From the NCBI GenBank assembly GCA_002299865.1, contig DBNV01000023.1, positions 1 through 5,563 on the forward strand: a DNA stretch of 5,563 nucleotides. Reading direction: 5' to 3'. The notes below the pieces were generated by a model. It saw only the letters and a program-made list of their open reading frames with translations. It ran no database searches and had not been told where the DNA came from. The first letter of the stretch is position 1. Every line of letters starts with the position of its first letter. The DNA comes from Desulfonatronaceae bacterium UBA663 (lineage in GTDB: Bacteria > Desulfobacterota > Desulfovibrionia > Desulfovibrionales > Desulfonatronaceae). Both the position numbers and the translations under genes were made by a program. Of this stretch, positions 1 to 4,954 are shown one piece after another.

Positions 1-2
1 GC

Positions 3-1085
3 GACTACGACGCCTTGGCCCTCTTTTCCGGGGGGCTGGACAGCATCCTGGCCATGAAGACCGTTGTCTCCCAAGGGCTGCGCGTACTTGGGCTGCATTT
101 CTGCTCGCCTTTTTTCGGGCACCCGGAGAAAATCGCCCACTGGCGGGAAATATACGACCTGAAAATCCAGCCCGTGCCTGTCCACCAGCAGTTTGTGGCC
201 ATGCTGCGTTCCGGACCACAGTACGGCTTCGGCAAGGCCCTCAATCCCTGCGTGGACTGCAAGATCCTGATGTTCTCCACGGCCAGGGCCATGCTGACGC
301 AATACGGGGCCCGGTTCATCATCTCGGGGGAAGTCCTGGCCCAGCGGCCCATGTCTCAGCGCCGGGACGCCTTAAATCTAATCAGCAAACAGGCCCGGGT
401 CCAAGGCCTGTTGCTCCGCCCGCTCTCCGCCCTGCGCCTCAATCCGACGGCCATGGAGGAAGAAGGATTGGTGGACCGCGCCCGGCTGCACGGCTTTGCG
501 GGACGAGGGCGAAAAGACCAGTTGCGCCTGGCTAAGACCCTTGGAATCAAGGAAAGCCCCACTCCGGCTGGAGGATGCCTTCTGGCCGAAAAGGAGTCGG
601 CCAAGCGCTTCTGGCCTGTGCTCACGCGCCTGCCCGACCCCGATGCACGGGATTTCGCCCTGAGCAACGTCGGACGCCAGTACTGGCACGACGCGCACTG
701 GTTGGTGGTGGGGCGCAACCGCTGCGACAACCAAACCCTGGCAGGCTTGGCGCAGCCGAACGACCTGCTGTTCAAGGCCGTAGACGTCCAGGGGCCGCTG
801 GTTTTGGGCCGGCAAAAGCCGGGGATGGAATGGGACGACGAAACGGTTCAGCACGCCGCCGCGTTCGTAGCCGGATTCAGCGCAAAATACGGTCCTGCGG
901 AGGCGGTTGTGCATGTCCGAGTCGTGCTGGCTGAACGAGAACGCGTCCTATCCTGCCCCCCGCAAACGCAAACAGCCGGCAAAATACTTTGGCAAAATTG
1001 CGGCTGGGAGCAGGTCCAGGAAGAGAAAAAAAAGAGAGGAAGTGTCAACAGACAGGAGACTGATCCCGGAAGCGCTGCCTCGTGA
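3..1085 (+). CDS. tRNA thiouridylase-type PP-loop ATPase with NFACT-R-like C-terminal domain (5' end outside window)
   Basis: The frame is open to the left edge (it reads DYDALALFSGGLDS), so the start lies upstream; the internal TTG at 15 is not a convincing start. Residues below are counted from that TTG. SGGLDS at 5-10 is the PP-loop that adenylates the target base in ThiI/MnmA-like enzymes. NPCVDCK at 78-83 holds a Cys pair (79, 82), GEVLAQRPMSQ at 105-115 is a family hallmark, and PAGGCLL at 185-191 gives a further Cys (188), suited to persulfide sulfur transfer. From about 215 on, NVGRQYW and VGRNRCDNQTL resemble the NFACT-R RNA-binding domain known to be fused to such thiouridylases. 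Inferred role: cytoplasmic ATP-dependent thiolation of a tRNA uridine; the exact position is not decided. The last 20 residues are basic, follow an eight-A run (1026-1033) and look unconserved. It converges on the kinase gene, 58 bp away, with no clear terminator between them. Confidence 0.85.
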   Translation, partial: DYDALALFSGGLDSILAMKTVVSQGLRVLGLHFCSPFFGHPEKIAHWREIYDLKIQPVPVHQQFVAMLRSGPQYGFGKALNPCVDCKILMFSTARAMLTQYGARFIISGEVLAQRPMSQRRDALNLISKQARVQGLLLRPLSALRLNPTAMEEEGLVDRARLHGFAGRGRKDQLRLAKTLGIKESPTPAGGCLLAEKESAKRFWPVLTRLPDPDARDFALSNVGRQYWHDAHWLVVGRNRCDNQTLAGLAQPNDLLFKAVDVQGPLVLGRQKPGMEWDDETVQHAAAFVAGFSAKYGPAEAVVHVRVVLAERERVLSCPPQTQTAGKILWQNCGWEQVQEEKKKRGSVNRQETDPGSAAS

Positions 1086-1143
1086 TCACTTGCGGAAGGA
1101 AGGCTCCTGATCCGACCAGACCGCCTCGGTGAAACAACCTGAC

Positions 1144-1674
1144 TCAGCGTAGCGGCGTAAGCGGCCGGGGCGGGTTCTTCTCCAGCCACTCACAAAGCCG
1201 CGCTGTCGCTGTGTCCAGGTCGCAGTCCTCCACGTTCAGGACATAGTCGGCGGCGGCCCGGTACAACGGTTCCCGCTCCTCGTAGAGCTGCTCCAGGCTC
1301 CGCCCGGGACGCCGGGCCAGTCCCCGGCCCTGCCCGCCTTTAACCCGGGCGCAGACCGTGGCCACGCTGACATGCAGGTAGACCACGGCCCCCAGGGACT
1401 TCAGACGCCGGATCGCCGCCGGGCCGTAGATCACGCTGCCGCCGGTGGAAATCACCGTGCGCCACAGCCACAACTCGGAAACCAGTTTCTCCTCGGCCCG
1501 CAAAAACTCCTTCAGACCCAGCCCGTCCACCAGCTCTTGCAGAGCGCACCCCCAATAGGCTTCCAAAAGTCTGTCCGTGTCCAAGTGGGCCCAATGAAGA
1601 CGCCGGGCCAAGGCACAGCCGATCGTAGTCTTGCCGGCCCCGGCCATGCCGATCAGGCTGACGCAAGACTCCAT
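1144..1674 (-). CDS. Shikimate kinase family protein (AroK/AroL-like; possibly a homoserine kinase)
   Basis: The 176-residue product has the length and motif order of a shikimate kinase, a P-loop kinase that phosphorylates a small hydroxylated metabolite. Walker A is GMAGAGKTT (9-17). The substrate Asp pair lies in LDTD (31-34). FLRAEE (57-62) corresponds to the FRxxE motif, with Arg59 and Glu62 kept. The lid begins near RGLARRPG (117-124), and EREPLY (133-138) carries the second substrate Arg. The Gly-rich substrate loop reads STGGSV, with Ser80 where true shikimate kinases have a third Gly. I recall, without being able to check, that shikimate-kinase-like proteins in Desulfovibrio have been linked genetically to homoserine phosphorylation, so shikimate (aromatic pathway) and homoserine (threonine pathway) are both open. 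The ATG at 1674 was chosen because it puts Walker A at residue 9 as in the family. ATGs at 1728 and 1776 would add a basic, unfamiliar extension. None of the three has a good Shine-Dalgarno sequence. Confidence 0.8.
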   Translation of the reverse strand: MESCVSLIGMAGAGKTTIGCALARRLHWAHLDTDRLLEAYWGCALQELVDGLGLKEFLRAEEKLVSELWLWRTVISTGGSVIYGPAAIRRLKSLGAVVYLHVSVATVCARVKGGQGRGLARRPGRSLEQLYEEREPLYRAAADYVLNVEDCDLDTATARLCEWLEKNPPRPLTPLR

Positions 1675-1796
1675 GCGGGGAGTGGTCCCGACGATCAAAC
1701 GTTGTGCGTGAGGCGAAAGAGTGGCCATGGCCTGTGCGAGATCATTCGCCAAGATAGACCTTCTTGATCTCCGCATGATCCATGGACTATCAACCG

Positions 1797-1826
1797 AACA
1801 AAAGGGCGGGCCTCAAGAGGCCCGCC
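1797..1826 (-). terminator. Intrinsic terminator after the proline-rich gene
   Basis: 1805-1814 and 1817-1826 are perfect 10-base inverted repeats (GGCGGGCCTC / GAGGCCCGCC), folding into a very GC-rich stem with a tight loop. Read on the - strand, the stem is followed at once by CTTTTGTT. It lies 17 bp past the stop of the proline-rich gene, so it should end that transcript and separate it from the downstream kinase gene. Seen directly; termination itself is inferred. Confidence 0.88.
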
Positions 1827-1843
1827 ATTGGAGATGTCACCTG

Positions 1844-2104
1844 TCAGCGGGCGGGTGCCGGGGCGGGTGCGGGTTCCGCGGGCACCTCGGCGGGTGCGGG
1901 TTCCACGGGCACCGGTTCCACAGGCACCGGGACGGGTTCCCCGGGCACCGGTTCCACAGGCACCGGGACGGGTTCCCCGGGCACCACCTCGGCAGGTGGG
2001 GGTGCCACAGGCACCTGAACCTGTCTCTCGTCGCGCAACAAGAGGAACATGACCACGACCAAAACTACCACGCCTACGACCGCTAATAACAACCAATTCT
2101 TCAT
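1844..2104 (-). CDS. Small membrane-anchored proline-rich protein
   Basis: The product has 86 residues. After MKNW comes one uninterrupted hydrophobic helix (about residues 5-23, rich in Leu and Val), then a charged RDER stop-transfer and a tail made almost entirely of Pro, Val, Glu and Ala. The tail contains two identical copies of the 12-residue unit PGEPVPVPVEPV followed by a looser Pro-Ala-Glu stretch ending in APAPAPAR. No catalytic or known binding motif is visible. This layout suggests a protein tethered in the inner membrane with an extended, stiff, acidic periplasmic tail, somewhat like the Pro-rich spacer of TonB; that is analogy only. The start is firmly set by TAAGGAG 9 bases upstream. 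The frame stays open further upstream to about 2341, but that part overlaps cbiO and the A/T-rich spacer. The gene has its own terminator, so it is probably monocistronic. Function unknown. Confidence 0.75.
   Translation of the reverse strand: MKNWLLLAVVGVVVLVVVMFLLLRDERQVQVPVAPPPAEVVPGEPVPVPVEPVPGEPVPVPVEPVPVEPAPAEVPAEPAPAPAPAR
1914..1985. repeat. Perfect 36-bp tandem duplication inside the proline-rich gene
   Basis: 1914-1949 and 1950-1985 are identical at all 36 positions. Each unit contains two related sub-blocks beginning GGTTCC and ending GGCACC, and degenerate GGTTCC...GGCACC blocks continue towards 1870. The unit is in frame (12 codons), so gain or loss of a copy lengthens or shortens the Pro-rich tail without a frameshift. 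Complete identity points to recent slippage or unequal recombination. Confidence 0.95.
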
Positions 2105-2113
2105 AACATTCAG

Positions 2114-2120
2114 CTCCTTA
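2114..2120 (-). promoter_or_regulatory. Ribosome binding site of the proline-rich gene
   Basis: On the - strand TAAGGAG stands 9 bases before the ATG at 2104. It is one of the two best Shine-Dalgarno matches in the window and decides the start of this gene against the longer upstream reading frame. Confidence 0.85.
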
Positions 2121-2127
2121 GAAAAAA

Positions 2128-2218
2128 GTTGACCATTGAATTGTTGACCACATGAATTAAAGTGAGGACGAAAAAAATATAATACATCCTTGCATAAAAA
2201 AAAAAACCTGTCAACAAT
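2128..2218. promoter_or_regulatory. A/T-rich intergenic control region with GTTGACC repeats and a possible promoter
   Basis: This spacer between cbiO and the proline-rich gene holds GTTGACCA twice as a direct repeat (2128-2135 and 2143-2150, 15 bp apart, about 1.5 helical turns). The second copy, extended to ATTGTTGAC (2140-2148), is a perfect inverted match of GTCAACAAT (2210-2218). On the - strand the distal copy includes a consensus -35, TTGACA (2214-2209), and TATTAT (2184-2179) resembles a -10. The 24-base gap between them is too long for a normal sigma-70 promoter, so the real pairing is unclear. Runs of A (2171-2177 and 2196-2206) would bend the DNA. The repeats could be a regulator's operator. 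Confidence 0.35.
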
Positions 2219-2234
2219 AACTAACCGGATTGGC

Positions 2235-2909
2235 TCAAGACAAAAGGACCCCCCAACCGCCCAACGGATCCCGCAAGGAAAACCGGCGGTCCGTAAGATC
2301 GTCCAGAAGCGCCTGGTCGTGGCTGGCCACGACCAGGGCACACCCGCTTTGCTGAAGAATGCCCATGACCAGCTCCCGGGACCGGTCGTCCAGATCGTTG
2401 GTGGGTTCGTCCAGAAGCAGCGTCTTGGGCCTCATCACCAGAACTGTGGCCAGGCTGACCAGGCGCTTTTGGCCGCCGGACAGGGTATTGGGCTGACGCT
2501 GGGCCAAGTGAGCCAGATGCATGTCCTCCAACATGGCCAGCGACTTGTCCAGGGCTTCGGCCTGGGAGCATCCCAGGTTCAAAAGACCGAAGGCTACGTC
2601 CTCCAGAACCGTGGGCGAAAAAAGCTGGTCGTCCGGATCCTGGAACACGAAGCCCACGGCCCGGCGCAACGCCGCGACGTCGGTCTTCGCGCGCACGACC
2701 CGCTCCTGAAACACCAGTTCGCCTTGATTGAGAGGGACCAAGCCGACCAGGCTCAAAAGCAGGGTGGTCTTGCCGCTGCCAATGGGTCCGACTAGCCCCA
2801 CCCGTTCGCCCGAATGCAGGGTGAAATCCAGATCATCCAACACGGGACCGTCAGCCCCGGGGTAGCGAACCCTGGCCTTGCGCAGGCCCAGAAACGGCTG
2901 GGGCGTCAT
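2235..2909 (-). CDS. cbiO: Cobalt ECF transporter ATP-binding subunit CbiO
   Basis: The 224-residue product is a complete ABC ATPase with the CbiO look: Walker A GPIGSGKT (41-48), Q-loop FQDPDDQLFSPTV starting at 89, signature LSGGQ (143-147), Walker B LLLDEP (164-169) followed by TNDLD, and switch His197 in ASHD. It sits on the cytoplasmic face of the transporter and couples ATP hydrolysis to Co2+ uptake through CbiQ. It is shorter than many CbiO proteins (about 270 residues), having little beyond the nucleotide-binding domain, but no core motif is missing. The ATG at 2909 overlaps the cbiQ stop as ATGA, indicating translational coupling. A GTG at 2918 would add three residues and is less likely. 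It is the last gene of the riboswitch-controlled operon. Downstream there is an 11-base T run on the coding strand without an obvious strong hairpin. Confidence 0.92.
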   Translation of the reverse strand: MTPQPFLGLRKARVRYPGADGPVLDDLDFTLHSGERVGLVGPIGSGKTTLLLSLVGLVPLNQGELVFQERVVRAKTDVAALRRAVGFVFQDPDDQLFSPTVLEDVAFGLLNLGCSQAEALDKSLAMLEDMHLAHLAQRQPNTLSGGQKRLVSLATVLVMRPKTLLLDEPTNDLDDRSRELVMGILQQSGCALVVASHDQALLDDLTDRRFSLRDPLGGWGVLLS

Positions 2910-3658
2910 GGCGGCCACCGGTCATACAGGCAGATGAGCAGGGGCAGCGCCCCCAGGAGGGCGGCGAAAGCAGCGCCGCGCCACGCCGGGACGGACGGAA
3001 CCAGAATATGAAACCGGCCGGTGAAGCCGCGCAGGAGCATGGCCCCGTGAATGCGCTCGGCCCGGGCCAGGCTGCGCAGCAGGGTCTGACCGAAGAGCAG
3101 GGCAAAGGTTTTGTAGACGTGCAGGCTGCATCGCGGGCTGAAGCACCGGGCCAGGGCCGCCCGGTGCAGCTTCTGGAACTCGCCCGTGACCAGAAAAATC
3201 TGGCGATGGGTCAAGGCCAAAAGCATGGTCAGCTTGCGGGGCACGCCCAGGGCCCGCAGCCCCTGGGACAAGGCGGGCACTGACGTAGTGCAGACCAGAG
3301 CGATGAATATCAGAAGCATGGTGTTGCCCTTGAGGGCGATGCGCAAGGCCATTTCCAGACCATCCAAACTGAGCCGGAGCACGTTCGCCACCCTCTCACC
3401 GGGATAGGTCAAGCCCAAAACCAGACCCAGAAACAGAAAAAAAAAATTGGCCGGCATAAGGCGCAGCATGACACTCTTCAGCCGGATGCCGGCGGCAAGC
3501 GGCAAGGCCAAGGCAAACCCCAGGGCCGCCACAGCGGGGCCAATCCCCTGGATGGCGGACACGGCCATCATGCATACGCCAGTTGCCAGGAGCTTGGCCC
3601 GGACATCCATACGGGACAGCAGCCCCGAGTCTTCGCCTGATGGTTCAGTGATCGGCAT
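2906..3658 (-). CDS. cbiQ: Cobalt ECF transporter transmembrane subunit CbiQ (EcfT type)
   Basis: The 250-residue product is an EcfT/CbiQ protein, the coil that links the substrate-binding CbiM in the membrane to the CbiO ATPase. The N-terminus reads SGLLSRMDVRAKLL (11-24), matching the usual opening before the first helix and supporting the start at 3658 over the Met at residue 17. Hydrophobic helices run at about 22-57, 65-84 and 112-130, with a last one near 226-245. The two Arg-containing coupling motifs that contact the ATPase are recognisable as LARCF (169-173) and LLRGF (208-212). The first has Cys where Gly is usual, a mild departure. It ends in an ATGA overlap with cbiO, and 24 bp separate it from the small ORF behind cbiM. 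No good Shine-Dalgarno sequence precedes it, so its translation may rely on coupling. Confidence 0.9.
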   Translation of the reverse strand: MPITEPSGEDSGLLSRMDVRAKLLATGVCMMAVSAIQGIGPAVAALGFALALPLAAGIRLKSVMLRLMPANFFFLFLGLVLGLTYPGERVANVLRLSLDGLEMALRIALKGNTMLLIFIALVCTTSVPALSQGLRALGVPRKLTMLLALTHRQIFLVTGEFQKLHRAALARCFSPRCSLHVYKTFALLFGQTLLRSLARAERIHGAMLLRGFTGRFHILVPSVPAWRGAAFAALLGALPLLICLYDRWPP

Positions 3659-3682
3659 AAATACGAATGCACACGTCTCGCG

Positions 3683-3805
3683 CTAACTATTCAATAAGAC
3701 CGGACAATCGAACATCGAAGAAAACGTCTGGATTCCAACCTTCCTCGGCACGACTACGGTCTGGACCGTGCAGCACAGCACGACCATCAATAACAGCAAC
3801 CGCAT
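3683..3805 (-). CDS. Short ORF coupled to cbiM; candidate small membrane peptide or remnant of a CbiL/NikL or CbiN-like subunit
   Basis: A 40-codon frame starts inside a TGATG overlap with the cbiM stop (an in-frame ATG at 3811 would add two residues). The product begins MRLLLLMVVLCCTVQTVVV, a good signal peptide or membrane anchor, then has about 20 unremarkable residues and a TAG. In related metal ECF operons this place is often taken by cbiN, or by nikL/cbiL genes that start with a signal peptide. The N-terminus fits such a gene but the expected body is absent. A second - strand frame across the same DNA (ending at 3687) also reads protein-like (AEEGWNPDVFFDV), so a frameshifted and deleted remnant is plausible. 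Codon third positions are AT-richer than in neighbouring genes, which also fits decay. It may be a true small subunit, a remnant or chance; I do not assign a function. Confidence 0.35.
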   Translation of the reverse strand: MRLLLLMVVLCCTVQTVVVPRKVGIQTFSSMFDCPVLLNS

Positions 3806-4434
3806 CAACATGACGCCCCCCGCCGCTCAAGTCCCATCGAGCCGGTCAGCAGATCCGGCCTGGTTTTCCGCAAAAAGGCGACCACGAACATGGTCACGAT
3901 GCCTTCAATGGCCGCCACCGGAAGGTTTGCGACCACGATCAGCCTAGCCGCGGCCAAAAAGCCCTGATCAGTCAGGGCCAGGGCCCAAGCCGCCAGTAGG
4001 GCCATGCCCAGGACCGCACCAGTTCCGGCCGCGAAACCGGCAGCCAGGGCCATTCTTCCGCCTCGGTTCAGGACCGGACGCAGTAAGAGGCCCAAGAGCA
4101 CCGCCGGCACGGCCATGATGCACGTGTTCACACCCAAGACCAGCAGCCCGCCGAATTGAAACAGCACTGCCTGAAGCAACAGACCGATGAAAATCACCGG
4201 GAAAGCGGCCCAACCCAGGAACAAGCCAGCCAGACCGCCCAGCAGCAAATGCACGCTGCCGGGCCCTAGCGGCACGTGGACCAGGGAACCGAGAAAAAAA
4301 GTCGCGGCCAGGACCGCAGCCAGGATCAGCCGGCTTTCCTCCAGGCGGCGCAAGCCGAGCCATATTCCAAAAGCGGCTGTCGCCGCTCCGGCACCCAGGA
4401 CCGGGGCGGACAAAACGCCTTCAGCAATGTGCAT
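3805..4434 (-). CDS. cbiM: Cobalt ECF transporter substrate-binding membrane subunit CbiM
   Basis: The 209-residue polytopic protein opens with MHIAEGVLS, the CbiM/NikM signature in which the free N-terminus and His2 help bind the metal. The conserved block SVHLLLGGLAGLFLGW (60-75; His62 a probable second ligand) is followed by LLLQAVLFQFGG (85-96), the LGVNT stretch (100-104) and four to five further hydrophobic segments. It is the S-component that captures Co2+ in the cytoplasmic membrane. The start at 4434 is preferred over an in-frame start 21 codons upstream (4497) because AGAGGAG precedes it by 6 bases, the MHI N-terminus is functionally required, and the longer form would run into the riboswitch. 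The B12 riboswitch upstream argues for cobalt, not nickel. The stop overlaps the next ORF (TGATG). Confidence 0.93.
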   Translation of the reverse strand: MHIAEGVLSAPVLGAGAATAAFGIWLGLRRLEESRLILAAVLAATFFLGSLVHVPLGPGSVHLLLGGLAGLFLGWAAFPVIFIGLLLQAVLFQFGGLLVLGVNTCIMAVPAVLLGLLLRPVLNRGGRMALAAGFAAGTGAVLGMALLAAWALALTDQGFLAAARLIVVANLPVAAIEGIVTMFVVAFLRKTRPDLLTGSMGLERRGASC

Positions 4435-4440
4435 GGACGT

Positions 4441-4447
4441 CTCCTCT
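4441..4447 (-). promoter_or_regulatory. cbiM ribosome binding site, probable target of the riboswitch
   Basis: On the - strand AGAGGAG lies 6 bases before the cbiM ATG. Just 5' is a GC hairpin (4449-4463, GTGCGC / GCGCGC, loop AAC). ACGTC at 4440-4436, immediately 3' of the site, can pair with GACGT at 4466-4462 inside the B12 box. The site is therefore enclosed by elements that could hide it when ligand is bound. Confidence 0.75.
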
Positions 4448-4458
4448 GGCGCGCGTTG

Positions 4459-4586
4459 CGCACGTCTTGAGACCTTGAACAAAATACTCCATTGCAAACA
4501 AGACCGGGGTTACAGCAGCGGGTCCGCTCCAGCTTTGCACCGGATTCCCTGTCCATCTCCACACCCCCAGGAGAACCGACACGTTT
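4459..4586 (-). ncRNA. Cobalamin (B12) riboswitch in the cbiM leader
   Basis: The - strand carries the hallmark aptamer core at 4549-4504: GGGAATCCGGTGCAAAGC, then GGAGCGGACCCGCTGCTGTAA, closely matching the E. coli btuB core. An upstream arm with GTCGGTTCTCCTGG (about 4581-4568) corresponds to the GCCGGTCCTG segment of btuB. A B12 box follows at 4475-4460 (GGTCTCAAGACGTGCG; I count 11 of 16 matches to AGYCAGRAGACCKGCC, with AGAC.TGC kept). The linker between core and box is short, about 28 bases. Expected function: binding of adenosylcobalamin or another cobamide represses the cbiM-cbiQ-cbiO transporter when B12 is plentiful. No terminator with a U-run lies between the aptamer and cbiM, so control of translation initiation is more likely than attenuation. 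The exact 5' and 3' ends are estimates. Confidence 0.92.
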
Positions 4587-4592
4587 TAAATT

Positions 4593-4621
4593 TTCGTAGC
4601 CAGGAAAGGAGCGGAAGTCAA
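4593..4621 (-). promoter_or_regulatory. Probable sigma-70 promoter of the cobalt uptake operon
   Basis: The - strand has TTGACT (4621-4616) as -35 and TACGAA (4598-4593) as -10, separated by exactly 17 bases. The -10 is imperfect, but the GGCTAC context is familiar from Desulfovibrio-type promoters. Transcription would start near 4586, just before the first riboswitch arm, giving a leader of about 150 bases. The fit of promoter and aptamer positions supports both calls. Confidence 0.6.
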
Positions 4622-4954
4622 GTGGCCAAGAAGCGGCAAAGCTGTCTTATCCCGGAGACAATAATATGCTTCGACAAGATCCCAAGGAGCACCCTCTATC
4701 CTCTTCCACGCAGGTCCGAGAGATGTTCCCTTGGCGCGGCTGGCAGAATGGCGTTGATCAATGCGGGCAGGACCGGGTGCGCCGCGGGCCTGGGCGCGAA
4801 GGAGCGGGCCAGGCGGCAAGGATGATCCGGGCGAATTCCCTTCAACGGGACTGGATCATGCCGTCAGGCCTTTGTACAACACAATTCCGTTGGCCCTGCA
4901 GAAGGTCTTTAGAGCGAGAATGGCATGCTCTGAAAGCGCGGACCTAGCGCTTCG
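4622..4954. other. Intergenic region without a convincing gene
   Basis: These 333 bases upstream of the cobalt operon hold no gene I can defend. Both strands have open frames (for example 93 codons on + from 4666 with a GGAG 8 bases ahead, and about 77 codons on -), but their products are Arg/Gly/Pro-rich and unfamiliar. Two potential hairpins are visible: ATGATCC / GGATCAT at 4822-4828 and 4853-4859 enclosing a smaller TCCC / GGGA stem, and CTTTAGAGC / GCTCTGAAAG at 4907-4915 and 4927-4936 with one bulge. Neither has a U-run. The GC-rich middle (about 4770-4820) could be old, decayed coding sequence. Confidence 0.5.

Noticed and set aside
1086..1143. Bidirectional terminator between the convergent first two genes
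   Set aside because: Only a four-pair stem (AGGA / TCCT) is visible and there is no T run on either strand.
1675..1776. N-terminal extension of the shikimate-kinase-type protein from ATG 1776 or 1728
   Set aside because: It would add 18 to 34 unfamiliar residues before a Walker A that normally lies about 10 residues in; there is no ribosome binding site.
1914..1985. 36-bp repeats as a CRISPR array
   Set aside because: The copies are directly adjacent with no spacers and lie in frame within a protein tail.
1782..2018. Gly/Thr/Ser-rich repetitive ORF on the + strand
   Set aside because: It is the antisense reading of the 36-bp repeats. The opposite strand has an ideal ribosome binding site, a membrane anchor and a terminator.
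1844..2341. 165-codon version of the proline-rich ORF extending upstream
   Set aside because: The extension overlaps cbiO and the A/T-rich spacer, and the internal ATG at 2104 has TAAGGAG at 9 bases.
3805..4434. Nickel (NikM) instead of cobalt specificity
   Set aside because: CbiM and NikM share the MH N-terminus, but the B12 riboswitch directly upstream points to cobalt supply for cobalamin.
4586..4819. 77-codon - strand ORF upstream of cbiM
   Set aside because: It begins at a TTG without a ribosome binding site, has no family look and runs through the promoter of the cobalt operon.
4666..4947. 93-codon + strand ORF with a GGAG about 8 bases before its ATG
   Set aside because: The product is Arg/Gly/Trp-rich with no recognisable motif or hydrophobic pattern, and its third-position use is uneven. 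Kept only as part of the intergenic description.
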